64,000 nt of DNA from Jonesia quinghaiensis DSM 15701. Its GTDB lineage: Bacteria > Actinomycetota > Actinomycetes > Actinomycetales > Cellulomonadaceae. The stretch is from NCBI RefSeq assembly GCF_000423205.1, contig NZ_AUHN01000010.1:62001-126000 (forward strand). Direction: 5' to 3'. The position numbers and the translations under genes were made by a program. Of the stretch, positions 37,925-46,777 are shown piece after piece (position 1 is the first letter of the stretch; each line of letters opens with the position of its first letter). Under the pieces are notes generated by a model. The model saw nothing but the letters and a program-made list of their open reading frames with translations, was not told the DNA's origin and searched no databases.

Positions 37925-38980
37925 TTAGGAGCCCTCCTGTGTGCTGCGGGGAATTGAACGTGGCGCCCCTGATCCACGATGGTGATTCTGGGTTGTGTCC
38001 CAGCGTGCATAAGCATCAATGATGTCACTGACAAGACGGTGACGAACGACGTCGCCAGATGCTAAGTACACGAACTCGATGTCGTCTACACCTGTGACGA
38101 TATCTTGAACGATTCGCAGCCCAGAAGCCACCCCAGACGGGAGATCCGTTTGCGTGACGTCACCTGTGATAACCATTTTCGAATGATTCCCCAAGCGCGT
38201 GAGGAACATCTTCATTTGTTCACGTGTCGTGTTCTGAGCTTCATCCAAGATGATGAACGCATCGTTGAGAGTGCGACCACGCATGTACGCCAGCGGCGCG
38301 ACCTCGATGGTGCCCGACTCGATCAACCGAGTAATAGCGTCAGGATCGATCATGTCGCGCAACGCATCATACAAAGGACGCACGTAAGGATCGATCTTCT
38401 CCGTCAATCCGCCAGGCAAAAAACCTAGACGCTCCCCCGCCTCAACAGCGGGGCGCGTCAAAATGATTCTCGTGACCTGTTTCGCTTGCAAAGCCGAAAC
38501 AGCTTTTGCAACAGCCAAATAAGTCTTGCCGGTGCCCGCCGGTCCGATTCCGAAAGTAATCGAGTTGGAGTCAATAGCGTCAACATATTGCTTCTGCCCC
38601 AGTGTTTTGGGGCGAACCGCCCTACCCTTTGACGTCAAAATGTTGAACGCCAACACATCGGCTGGTCGGTGATTAGTTGCCGCAGTGAGCATCGCAATTG
38701 AGCGCGTGACAATGTCCGGTGTCAAAGGCGTACCTTGCTCAACAACTAGCACCAGCTCATCAATGAGCCGCGAGGCAAGGGCAACATCAGCAGCGGGCCC
38801 ACGCAGTGACACAGAATTACCGCGAACATGAAAAACCACCGGACCGAACCCTTGCTCAATCGCTCGAAGCACAGTGTCGGCAGGCCCAAGAAGCATCGAC
38901 ATCGACACGTGTGATGGAACAACAACCCGGTGTTCAACATCAAGTTGATCGGCCGCGCGGTGAGGAGGCGGTGTGGTCAT
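37925..38980 (-). CDS. phoH: PhoH-family ATPase
   Basis: Cytoplasmic P-loop ATPase, RNA-linked, often encoded with ybeY. 351 residues: Walker A GPAGTGKT (146-153), ILTRPAVEAGERLGFLPGGL, and Walker B with FIILDEAQNTTREQMKMFLT. An N-terminal KH-like part (about 20-80) is present. The start ATG is followed by MTTPPPHR, a typical actinobacterial N-terminus. Function beyond ATP hydrolysis and RNA metabolism is not settled for the family. Confidence 0.93.
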   Translation of the reverse strand: MTTPPPHRAADQLDVEHRVVVPSHVSMSMLLGPADTVLRAIEQGFGPVVFHVRGNSVSLRGPAADVALASRLIDELVLVVEQGTPLTPDIVTRSIAMLTAATNHRPADVLAFNILTSKGRAVRPKTLGQKQYVDAIDSNSITFGIGPAGTGKTYLAVAKAVSALQAKQVTRIILTRPAVEAGERLGFLPGGLTEKIDPYVRPLYDALRDMIDPDAITRLIESGTIEVAPLAYMRGRTLNDAFIILDEAQNTTREQMKMFLTRLGNHSKMVITGDVTQTDLPSGVASGLRIVQDIVTGVDDIEFVYLASGDVVRHRLVSDIIDAYARWDTTQNHHRGSGAPRSIPRSTQEGS

Positions 38981-39054
38981 AGAGGTGTTTTTCGCTCCAA
39001 AAGTGGGTTAAGCAGTCGCAGTCTATCTGAGGAATTACCACGACCGAAGATCAT

Positions 39055-39420
39055 TTATGCTGGCGTCCACCCTAGCCGCTGCCCGCCAAGGACATGCCCG
39101 TGAACGTGAAAAACTGACTGCCCGGCATTCGGCCCGCAGTTGAAGATGAAACGGAACTGGCCATCGGCGAGTTCAGATGCAACTTCATCAGCAAAAGTCA
39201 CCAACTGCGCGAGAAGTTCTGGCTCTGCTTTTGCCACGTGAACGACATCCCCAAAGTGCCTTTTGGGCACGACAAGAACATGCATCTCTGCTTGTGGATT
39301 GATATCGCGAAACGCAATGACGTCATCGTTTTGCTTGACAATGTCAGCGTCAATTTTTCCCGTAGCGATCGAACAAAACAAGCAGTCACTGTGCTGGTTA
39401 CTCGTAGCTGTCATACCCAT
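39055..39420 (-). CDS. HIT-family hydrolase
   Basis: Histidine triad protein that cleaves nucleoside phosphoramidates or AMP-linked substrates (HinT-like). 121 residues with the triad HVHGH at His105, His107 and His109 and a CLFC pair (Cys13, Cys16) near the N-terminus that may bind zinc. ATG at 39420, or at 39414 two codons on. It lies between rsmE and phoH in the standard order hrcA-dnaJ-rsmE-HIT-phoH. Confidence 0.93.
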   Translation of the reverse strand: MGMTATSNQHSDCLFCSIATGKIDADIVKQNDDVIAFRDINPQAEMHVLVVPKRHFGDVVHVAKAEPELLAQLVTFADEVASELADGQFRFIFNCGPNAGQSVFHVHGHVLGGQRLGWTPA

Positions 39421-39481
39421 CAGCCTAGCGCGATTTCGCGTCGTGGTCGTGGCGGCATACGCAGTGGTTCCTTGGTATCGC

Positions 39482-40270
39482 CTACCAACGCCGCGCCATG
39501 GCGCTCAGCACTGCTATGGCAGCGGGACCGGCAGTAGATGTCCGCAGGACGTGTGGGCCCAGTAACGTCAACGTTCCGCCGGCCTGAACAAAAGCATCTC
39601 GTTCAGCATCACTGATGCCTCCCTCAGGACCAACTATCACCAGCACCTCTGGCTGAGCAACCGACTCGTCCCTGTGCTGCAATCCAGCAATCGCATCGAT
39701 GTCTACCAGCCCTTGAGTGGCTTGTTCGTGCAAGATGAGTGCCACACCCCCAGCAGCAGTTGTCGCAGCGATACGCGACACCAACGCTGACGATGACACT
39801 GGTTGCTCAACCTGCGGAAGACGGGCACGGCGCGCTTGCTTTGTCGCAGCACGAACTGTTGTTTGCCACCGAGCATGTGACTTAGCTGCACGCGGCCCAC
39901 GCCACACCACGATGGACCGGTCTGCTTGCCATGGAATGACGGCATCAACACCAAGTTCTGTTGCTGCTTCAATAGCTAACTCGTCACGATCACCCTTTGC
40001 CAGCGCCTGCACCAAGACAAGGCTGAATGCGGGTTCAGGTTCATGGTTAATCTGAGTGACCTGAAGTGACAGGTTCTCACCTGATACAGCCTCAATCACG
40101 CAGGTTAAACGCACACCATGCCCATCGACAATGTCGATAATTTCGCCAGCGCCTCGGCGCTGCACAACACCAGCGTGCCGACCTTCAGCACCATCGAGAG
40201 TGAAAACGTCGCCCACAGTGAACTCAATGAGACGCGAAGATTCTAGGAAGAAGACCGGTGCACTCATCAA
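39482..40270 (-). CDS. rsmE: 16S rRNA (uracil-1498-N3)-methyltransferase RsmE
   Basis: Methylates U1498 in the decoding centre of 16S rRNA. 262 residues, an N-terminal PUA-like domain (GRHAGVVQRRGAGEIIDIVD) and a C-terminal SPOUT knot with VLVQALAKGDRDELAIEAATELG, VIVGPEGGISDAERDAFV and LLGPHVLRTSTAGPAAIAV. All three RsmE motifs are intact. It starts one base from the dnaJ stop, so it is in the hrcA-dnaJ unit. Confidence 0.94.
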   Translation of the reverse strand: MMSAPVFFLESSRLIEFTVGDVFTLDGAEGRHAGVVQRRGAGEIIDIVDGHGVRLTCVIEAVSGENLSLQVTQINHEPEPAFSLVLVQALAKGDRDELAIEAATELGVDAVIPWQADRSIVVWRGPRAAKSHARWQTTVRAATKQARRARLPQVEQPVSSSALVSRIAATTAAGGVALILHEQATQGLVDIDAIAGLQHRDESVAQPEVLVIVGPEGGISDAERDAFVQAGGTLTLLGPHVLRTSTAGPAAIAVLSAMARRW

Positions 40271-41389
40271 TCAGCGACCAGAGAACTTTTCACGCAGTTT
40301 GGAAAACACTCCATGGTTACTGGACGACACGCGGCCCGCGGGACGTTCTTCGCCACGTAGCTGAGCAAATTGCTGAAGCAACTCAGCTTGTGCTTCGTCG
40401 AGGCCTACAGGAACTGTGACATCAATGTGGATGTTTAGGTCACCACGGCCGCTTCCGTGGAGGTGACCGACACCTAGACCACGAACTGTGACAATCTGCC
40501 CCGGCTGTGTACCTGGTTCCAGATCAACTTCGCGTTCGCCGTCAAGAGTTTCTAAACTCAACACAGTGCCCAACGCTGCTGCGGTCATCGGCACTTCAAT
40601 GGTGCAGTGAATGTCATCGTCACGCCGAGTAAAGACTGGGTGTTTGCGCTCTCGGATTTCGAAGTACAAGTCACCAGCGGGGCCACCACCAGGGCCAACT
40701 TCGCCTTGACCTGACAGCTTCATTCGCACACCGTTTTCCACACCAGCGGGAACATCCACCGAAATGGTTCGACGTGAGCGAACTCGCCCTTCACCTGCAC
40801 ATTCGGAACAGGGTGTGGCAATTGTTGTACCGAACCCTTGGCACGCAGCACACGGCGCAGTGGTCATCACCTGGCCCAGGAACGACCGGGCTACGCGCTG
40901 AACAGAGCCAGTACCGTGGCACACTGAACACGTCGTTGGTGACGTACCTGGCGAGCAACAGGTGCCATCGCAGGTCCCACACACAACGGCAGTGTCCACC
41001 TCAATATCACGCTTGACACCAAATGCGGCGTCCTTGAGATCAATATCCAACCGCAGTAATGCGTCTTGCCCTCGGCGGGTGCGAGGAACCGGGCCACGCT
41101 GGGCGCTACCGCCACCGAAGAACGTTTCAAAGATGTCCTGGAAACCAAAGTTTCCGGCCCCTCCGCCACCTCCACCAGGAGCTGTCGGATCCACACCAAG
41201 ATCGTATTGCTGACGCTTTTCTGGGTGGGACAACACATCGTAGGCGCGCTGCACATCTTTGAACTCGTCCTCAGCACCGGGGCCAGCCACATCAGGGTGG
41301 AGTTTCCGGGCCATCTTACGGTAGGCCTTTTTGATGTCGTCAGCGCTTGCGCCGCGGTCGACGCCAAGTGTTGCGTAGTAGTCGTTCAC
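40271..41389 (-). CDS. dnaJ: Chaperone DnaJ
   Basis: Hsp40 partner of DnaK. 372 residues: J domain with HPD at 31-33, a Gly-rich linker (72-95), four zinc-finger repeats (137-144, 154-161, 180-187, 194-201) and the two substrate-binding C-terminal domains. The first repeat reads CGTCDGTC where CxxCxGxG is expected: the final Gly is replaced by Cys144, followed by another Cys145. Paired with hrcA rather than dnaK-grpE, so this is the second (DnaJ2-type) actinobacterial copy. Confidence 0.94.
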   Translation of the reverse strand: MNDYYATLGVDRGASADDIKKAYRKMARKLHPDVAGPGAEDEFKDVQRAYDVLSHPEKRQQYDLGVDPTAPGGGGGGAGNFGFQDIFETFFGGGSAQRGPVPRTRRGQDALLRLDIDLKDAAFGVKRDIEVDTAVVCGTCDGTCCSPGTSPTTCSVCHGTGSVQRVARSFLGQVMTTAPCAACQGFGTTIATPCSECAGEGRVRSRRTISVDVPAGVENGVRMKLSGQGEVGPGGGPAGDLYFEIRERKHPVFTRRDDDIHCTIEVPMTAAALGTVLSLETLDGEREVDLEPGTQPGQIVTVRGLGVGHLHGSGRGDLNIHIDVTVPVGLDEAQAELLQQFAQLRGEERPAGRVSSSNHGVFSKLREKFSGR

Positions 41390-41433
41390 GTGTGCTCTCT
41401 GTGCTTCCTTGTGGTTGGGGCAGGGCGGGGCGG

Positions 41434-42453
41434 TCAGTGGGACAAAATCCGCGACAAGTAGCGGGCAACAGCCCTCACTGCTGCGATGGTCCCTGGGTAG
41501 TCCATACCCGTTGGTCCAATCGACCCGAGTGCACCAAGTGACTCAGTCGAAGACCCATAGTGGCTTGTGATGACGGAGGTTTCACGGAGCCCATCAAGCC
41601 GCGTTTCTCGGCCGATGCGCACAGTCACTGCGCCATGATCGTCTGCGATCTCTGAGAGAAGTTTCAACAGGACAACTTGCTCTTCGAGAGCTTCAAGTAC
41701 CGGGCGTAGTTGAGTAATGACAACACCGTTACGAGTAAGGTTTGAGGTTCCAGCCAGAACGAGACGGTCCTCGTTTTCTTCATCCAGCGTCGCTGTCAGT
41801 AGATCCACGAGTTGGCTGTAGACATCAAAACTATCACCGCTGAACAGGTGTGCTGCTGCACGCAATCGTTCACCAACATGTGGTTGACGTTGCCCTACCG
41901 CAGTGTCATTCAACGTTGCCCGCAGTGTCACCAAAGCCTCATCAGTGACCGTTGGGTCAATGTCGAGGTGTCGCTGTTCTACTCGGCCAGTGTCTGTAAT
42001 GACCACCATCAACACCCGTGATGGGTGGAGGCGGACAAGTTCAAGGTGACGCACCGTAGATTTCCGCAGAGAAGGGTACTGGACCACAGCGACCTGTCCA
42101 GTGATCTGCGCCAAAAGGCGCCCTGCCCGATGCACAACATCGTCGAGGTCAACAGCACGATCGAGGAAAGTCTTGATGGCATTTCGTTCAGCACTCGATA
42201 GCGGTTTCACATCTGAAAGACGGTCCACGAACACCCGATACCCGAGATCTGTGGGAATTCGCCCGGCGGAGGTGTGTGGTTGTGCAATCAGGCCAGCGTC
42301 TTCTAACGCGGCCATATCGTTGCGGATCGTTGCCGGAGAGACCCCTAAGCCGTGTCGCTCGGCAATGAGTTTGGACCCCACGGGTTCGCGTGTGCTGACG
42401 TAGTCCTCCACAATCGCGCGGAGCACTTCCAGCCTGCGTTGATCGGCTTGCAT
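41434..42453 (-). CDS. hrcA: Heat-inducible transcription repressor HrcA
   Basis: Represses chaperone genes by binding CIRCE. 339 residues; the N-terminal winged helix ([20 protein letters not shown] ... [18 protein letters not shown]) and a GAF-like middle are typical. The C-terminus ends [12 protein letters not shown] at 42453 with a CIRCE element 23 bp upstream, so autorepressed. It is the first gene of the hrcA-dnaJ-rsmE run. Confidence 0.95.
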   Translation of the reverse strand: MQADQRRLEVLRAIVEDYVSTREPVGSKLIAERHGLGVSPATIRNDMAALEDAGLIAQPHTSAGRIPTDLGYRVFVDRLSDVKPLSSAERNAIKTFLDRAVDLDDVVHRAGRLLAQITGQVAVVQYPSLRKSTVRHLELVRLHPSRVLMVVITDTGRVEQRHLDIDPTVTDEALVTLRATLNDTAVGQRQPHVGERLRAAAHLFSGDSFDVYSQLVDLLTATLDEENEDRLVLAGTSNLTRNGVVITQLRPVLEALEEQVVLLKLLSEIADDHGAVTVRIGRETRLDGLRETSVITSHYGSSTESLGALGSIGPTGMDYPGTIAAVRAVARYLSRILSH

Positions 42454-42475
42454 GGCGGCTCCCTTCCCTCACATC

Positions 42476-42502
42476 TTGGCACTCGCAGTTTGTGAGTGCC
42501 AA
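42476..42502. promoter_or_regulatory. CIRCE operator
   Basis: TTGGCACTC-N9-GAGTGCCAA, arms perfectly complementary. It matches the CIRCE consensus TTAGCACTC-N9-GAGTGCTAA except for a compensating pair change in each arm (A to G and T to C). It lies between hrcA and the divergent DUF3097 gene and close enough to either promoter to affect both. Confidence 0.92.
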
Positions 42503-42594
42503 TTCTACCGGGTTTTGTTCACAGTGAGTTGTGATTGTGGCCTTGACCGGGTGTCGGCACCATGTGATGCCACTATGAACGGTAATCTGCCCAC

Positions 42595-43461
42595 GTGACA
42601 TGGGATAGATATGGACAAGATGTTCTCGGTCAGCGCAAGAACACGCCCTCAGCGCCGCAGGTTCCCCAGGTGCCCGCGGCTCATGACCTCGTGGTGGAAG
42701 AGGTGACTACCGGGTGGGTGGGAGCTGTTGTCGGCGTGGAAAAGTCAGGGGGTATGCACATTGTTACCCTCGAAGACCGGCAAGGACGCACACGATCTTT
42801 CCGGCTTGGGCCAGGTTTCTGGGTCGACGGCCGTCCGGTAACGCTGGTGCCGCCACAAACCTCCGCGCGCCGCCCCCCTCAACGTACTGCGTCGGGATCA
42901 ACAATGCTTGGTGCGCAACGTGCACGCGTGGCACGCCCATCACGTATCTGGGTTGAAGGGCGTCACGACGCCGAACTTGTTGAGAGGGTCTGGGGTGCGG
43001 ACCTGCGTCATGAAGGGATTGTGGTGGAGATGCTTGACGGTGTTGACCACCTTCATGACCGACTGAATGAGTTCTCACCGACCACTGATTCACGCGTTGG
43101 CGTCCTGGTTGATCACCTTGTTCCCCGCAGTAAAGAATCACGTATCGCGGAAAGTGTCACCCAAGAATGGGGGCAAGATGCCGTACTCGTCCTAGGACAC
43201 CCTTACGTCGATGTGTGGCAAGCAGTACGCCCACAGCGCCTCGGGTTAGAAGCTTGGCCCGTCATTGAACGTGGTGTGGAATGGAAACGCGGCATACTCG
43301 CCGAATTAGGTTGGCCCCATAATTCTCAGGCCGATGTTGCTGCCGCTTGGCAACGCATCCTTGGAACGGTGCGGTCCTACACCGACTTGGAGCCCTCACT
43401 GCTGGGAAGAGTCGAAGAACTCATTGATTTTGTCACTGTTGAGCCGCTTGAGGGTCGTTAG
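42595..43461 (+). CDS. DUF3097 family protein
   Basis: Conserved actinobacterial protein, 288 residues, cytoplasmic. Family hallmarks: start MTWDRYGQDVLG, GFWVDGRPVTLVPP, WVEGRHDAELVERVWGADLR (a TOPRIM-like stretch, about 120-140), VGVLVDHLVPRSKESRIA and HPYVDVWQAVRP. Function unknown; the EGRHDAE/DHLVP pattern hints at a nucleotide- or nucleic acid-related fold. GTG start with no ribosome site, probably leaderless. It is usually found beside hrcA, as here, and is divergent from it. Confidence 0.88.
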   Translation: MTWDRYGQDVLGQRKNTPSAPQVPQVPAAHDLVVEEVTTGWVGAVVGVEKSGGMHIVTLEDRQGRTRSFRLGPGFWVDGRPVTLVPPQTSARRPPQRTASGSTMLGAQRARVARPSRIWVEGRHDAELVERVWGADLRHEGIVVEMLDGVDHLHDRLNEFSPTTDSRVGVLVDHLVPRSKESRIAESVTQEWGQDAVLVLGHPYVDVWQAVRPQRLGLEAWPVIERGVEWKRGILAELGWPHNSQADVAAAWQRILGTVRSYTDLEPSLLGRVEELIDFVTVEPLEGR

Positions 43462-44311
43462 AATCCCCGTGCTGCAGATCTGCCATCGCAAACATCACCA
43501 TGGGATGTGCTTTCACATGCCCAAACAGTGAGAACCTGGCCGCAATAACGGGCATGCTGCATTCCAACATCATGCCAAATTTCTCACCCCAGCTACTCGT
43601 TCGGGTGGAGGATTTATTACCTACTTCAGCCCGAGTGAGCCCCCTACCCACAAGTGCTGTCACCAGCCAAAGAACAGGCGCTTCAAGCAGGCTAAGAACG
43701 AACATCAAACTGACCACCAAGACAGCAATCGCTCCAAATAATGCAGCATAGATAATGAGCCCCGGACCGACAAAGATCGACGACTCCTGGTGCACGCTTG
43801 ACGTGACGTCGAAAAAGTTGACCAAAGCGAGTCCGGCAACGAGGGCAGCGGGAACTGCACGGGCAAAAAACGCCACAATGAGAGCTAGCGGTTGGCGCAG
43901 AACATCCTCACGTGTCACTAAAGCAGCGGAAGAACCCGCTATCACGGCATTGTGCCCAGTGACCCCGTACTCCGCCTGTGACCATGCGATGGCAACCCAG
44001 CGTGGAATGTTCATCGCGAGCATAATGGCACCCATGACAAAATAGTGTGCAGATAGAGCATCTGTCTTGAGCATCGGCAGAACGATAGCCCACAATGCGA
44101 GAGCTCCCCACGCAAGTGAAGACAGAGCAAACCACGGAACATACCGGCGTCTCGCCTGACTGATCAGTTGTACGTCTGCCTCACCAAGCACGCTGTGCGC
44201 ACGCGCCAGCGCATAGCGAGCACGGTAACGCCCTAAGGCGACCGAGTGTGCTGGAGGAATAGCCTCCCCTTGCACAACATGCGGAGGTAACTCGTGGCTC
44301 TGTTCAGTCAT
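43433..44311 (-). CDS. Polytopic membrane protein, unknown function
   Basis: 292 residues from the ATG at 44311 (MTEQSHELPPHVVQGE). Six or so membrane helices: WFALSSLAWGALALWAIVLP, AHYFVMGAIMLAMNIPRWVA, LALIVAFFARAVPAALVAGLAL and IIYAALFGAIAVLVVSLMFVLS among them. No conserved enzymatic motif seen. Its 3' end overlaps the convergent DUF3097 gene by 29 bp. I do not recognise the family. Confidence 0.6.
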   Translation of the reverse strand: MTEQSHELPPHVVQGEAIPPAHSVALGRYRARYALARAHSVLGEADVQLISQARRRYVPWFALSSLAWGALALWAIVLPMLKTDALSAHYFVMGAIMLAMNIPRWVAIAWSQAEYGVTGHNAVIAGSSAALVTREDVLRQPLALIVAFFARAVPAALVAGLALVNFFDVTSSVHQESSIFVGPGLIIYAALFGAIAVLVVSLMFVLSLLEAPVLWLVTALVGRGLTRAEVGNKSSTRTSSWGEKFGMMLECSMPVIAARFSLFGHVKAHPMVMFAMADLQHGDSNDPQAAQQ

Positions 44312-44412
44312 TGCATACTCTATTCTCGTAGCGCACTCGCGCACGGGAGCTCGTGCAGTGATCCGATGATGCAAAGATACTGAACACCTGCGACTAAACG
44401 GGCAGTAGACAC

Positions 44413-44458
44413 AACAAAACTTGCCGGGAAAATTAAGAGGTTCCCGGCAAGTTTTGTT
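44413..44458. terminator. Rho-independent terminator
   Basis: 18-bp perfect stem aacaaaacttgccgggaa/ttcccggcaagttttgtt with a 10-base loop. On the minus strand the right arm ends in gttttgtt. It follows the 44465-45382 gene closely. Confidence 0.9.
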
Positions 44459-44464
44459 ATTGCG

Positions 44465-45382
44465 TTACGGCGCTGGGTACTCGCCAATGAGTCGCTTGTA
44501 TACCCACGCTGTGGCAAGGAGACCAACAGGTACTGCGACAAGCAAACCAACGAACAGAAGAAGCGTGCCAGCAAAGGAGACCAACCACACGAGGAGCATC
44601 AGCACAATCGCGGTTGGGAAGTTATTCCAGGCCAGCATGACTGACGCTTTGATGGCTTCCGTTGCATCAAGGCGCTTGTCGATCGCGAAGTACAGTGCGA
44701 ACATCCCGAAGAAACTCACCACAAGAGAACCGATACCGGTTGGACTCAACAGCGCATTCGCAACGGCGATGAGAACAGCAACCAGAATTGGGGAACCCAA
44801 ACCGGAGAAGTCGAAGAAGTCGCTGAATGCCAACTTCTTGCCGTTGACTACCTGCAGCGTAGCTTTGACAAACATCACGCCCGCAACCATTGCGGCTACT
44901 CCCACAACGAGGGCGAAGAAGAACAAGCCACCCAACGAGGCAACAGCAAAGATGTCTGGGCTACCGGATGCTGCCCCAAGGCCCACCACTGAACCAAAAA
45001 TGAGCGAGATAACAAAAAGGATCACGCCGTAGACGAGGATCCCACCAATGTAGGCCCCTGCGTTCTGGGTGAATTTGCTCCACGCCCACGAGAAGCCTTC
45101 GCCAACCTGCACACCGTAGCCTGGGCCAGGCTGTGCATTGGGGGCTTGCTGATAGGGCTGCTGCGGCCCTGACTGCCCGTAGCCAGGTTGCTGGTATGGC
45201 TGCCCCTGTGGAGCACCGCCAGTTTGGTTAGGGTCTGTTTGACCGTATCCCTGCTGCTGGTAGGGATATGGGGGTTGTTGCGCACCGGGTTGGGCGCTTG
45301 ACGGTTGCGCTGGACCCGTGGGCTCGCTGCCTGATGGCTGCTGTCCGTACGGGTTTTGCGAGGGGTCATTATTCATAGTCAT
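44465..45382 (-). CDS. Membrane protein with Pro/Gln/Gly-rich N-terminus
   Basis: 305 residues from the ATG at 45382 (taggag 6 bases upstream). The first 100 residues are low-complexity, rich in Gln, Pro, Gly and Tyr (repeats around QQPYQQ, GYGQ); then FSWAWSKFTQNAGAYIGGIL and about five membrane helices resembling the DUF975/integral-membrane family. No catalytic motif. Transcribed alone in front of a strong terminator. Function unknown; a role in the cell envelope is plausible only from topology. Confidence 0.7.
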   Translation of the reverse strand: MTMNNDPSQNPYGQQPSGSEPTGPAQPSSAQPGAQQPPYPYQQQGYGQTDPNQTGGAPQGQPYQQPGYGQSGPQQPYQQAPNAQPGPGYGVQVGEGFSWAWSKFTQNAGAYIGGILVYGVILFVISLIFGSVVGLGAASGSPDIFAVASLGGLFFFALVVGVAAMVAGVMFVKATLQVVNGKKLAFSDFFDFSGLGSPILVAVLIAVANALLSPTGIGSLVVSFFGMFALYFAIDKRLDATEAIKASVMLAWNNFPTAIVLMLLVWLVSFAGTLLLFVGLLVAVPVGLLATAWVYKRLIGEYPAP

Positions 45383-45488
45383 GCGCTCTCCTAAGATGGA
45401 CGCTACGTACGGCCAACATAACCCGCGCACTCAAAAAATGCACACGTTTCTCACGGCTCATCCACGTCAAATGATGGGGTGAAGAGCC

Positions 45489-46769
45489 CTATGTGAGATC
45501 GCGAACAATAGCGTCTGCTAGCAGACGTCCACGCCTTGTCAGTATTAATGTGCCGCGGACTGCCTCATGTGGGTCAACGAGACCGTCAGCAATTATTTGA
45601 GCGACACGGGGGCGGGCATCGGCCGTTAAAGCGCTAACCGGTAACCCCTCACGCATACGAATACCCAACATCACACGTTCCAGCTGTGCATCAGCGGCAG
45701 TGAGGATTTCACGGCCAGCAGCCGGAGAATTGCCCTGCTCAAGTGCGGCAGCATAGCGCACCGGGTGCTTGACATTCCACCAACGAATGCCAGCTTTCTC
45801 GCCTTCTTCAACTTTCCCATTAACCAACGGTGCACCACCGAGATAAGAGTGCGCACCAGGGCCCACACCCCACCAATCGTGCCCGCGCCAATAGGCAAGG
45901 TTGTGCCGGCATGGTTGGGGTTCGCCCACCTCGTTACGCCGGGACCAATTGGAGATTTCATACCACTCGAACCCTGCGTCAGACAGAAGTTCGTCAACAC
46001 GTTCGTATTTTTCTGCTTGATCATCTGCCGACGGCAAAGCGATCTGCCCGCGGCGGACCTGCGCAGCCATTTTTGTGCCGTCTTCAACTACCAGGGCATA
46101 GGCAGAAACGTGTTGAGCCCCTGTGGCAATGGCAGTTCTGACTGAGTCTTCCCAGTCTGAGAGCGACTCCCCCGGTGTTCCATAAATGAGGTCCACAGAC
46201 GTTTGGAGCCCGGCATCGTGCGCCCACTGCACGACGTGCGGAACATTTGCTGGATTATGGGTACGTTCCAGCGTTGCGAGAACGTGAGGAACCGAGGACT
46301 GCATGCCGATGCTCACCCTCGTGAACCCTGCAGCGGCCAACGTACGTAAATACTCAGGGGTCACTGAGTCTGGATTGGCTTCAGTGGTAACTTCAGCATC
46401 GGGCGCTAAACCCCACACGTCGCGCACCCGGTGCAACAAACGAACGAGGTCCTCAGCAGGAAGCATCGTTGGGGTGCCACCACCAAAGAACACAGTAGTG
46501 ACTTGCCGGTCAGGAAAGCCTGCCTGACGTAACGCCTCACCTGCCAAGTCAATCTCTTGGCACGCGGTGTTGGCAAAGTTCCGCTGACTTGCTCCCCCAC
46601 CGAGTTCAGTGGCGGTATAGGTGTTGAAGTCACAGTAACCACACCGCACCGAACAGTAAGGAATGTGAATGTACACACCAAAGTTGCGGCTGTGGGCGTG
46701 GTGGGCTGTCCACTGTGGCAATTCACCTGACGCTGGGGCGTCCTCCCCTTCAGGTAAAGCAGGTGACAT
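45489..46769 (-). CDS. hemW: Radical SAM heme chaperone HemW
   Basis: Oxygen-independent coproporphyrinogen oxidase-like protein that binds and delivers heme; not a true HemN. 426 residues. The radical SAM cluster motif CSVRCGYC puts Cys39, Cys43 and Cys46 in place (VYIHIPYC before it). FFGGGTPTML and the C-terminal HemN-C segment with REGLPVSALTADAR follow. It lies 8 bp after lepA, a long-conserved pair. Confidence 0.93.
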   Translation of the reverse strand: MSPALPEGEDAPASGELPQWTAHHAHSRNFGVYIHIPYCSVRCGYCDFNTYTATELGGGASQRNFANTACQEIDLAGEALRQAGFPDRQVTTVFFGGGTPTMLPAEDLVRLLHRVRDVWGLAPDAEVTTEANPDSVTPEYLRTLAAAGFTRVSIGMQSSVPHVLATLERTHNPANVPHVVQWAHDAGLQTSVDLIYGTPGESLSDWEDSVRTAIATGAQHVSAYALVVEDGTKMAAQVRRGQIALPSADDQAEKYERVDELLSDAGFEWYEISNWSRRNEVGEPQPCRHNLAYWRGHDWWGVGPGAHSYLGGAPLVNGKVEEGEKAGIRWWNVKHPVRYAAALEQGNSPAAGREILTAADAQLERVMLGIRMREGLPVSALTADARPRVAQIIADGLVDPHEAVRGTLILTRRGRLLADAIVRDLT

Positions 46770-46777
46770 AAGGTTTG

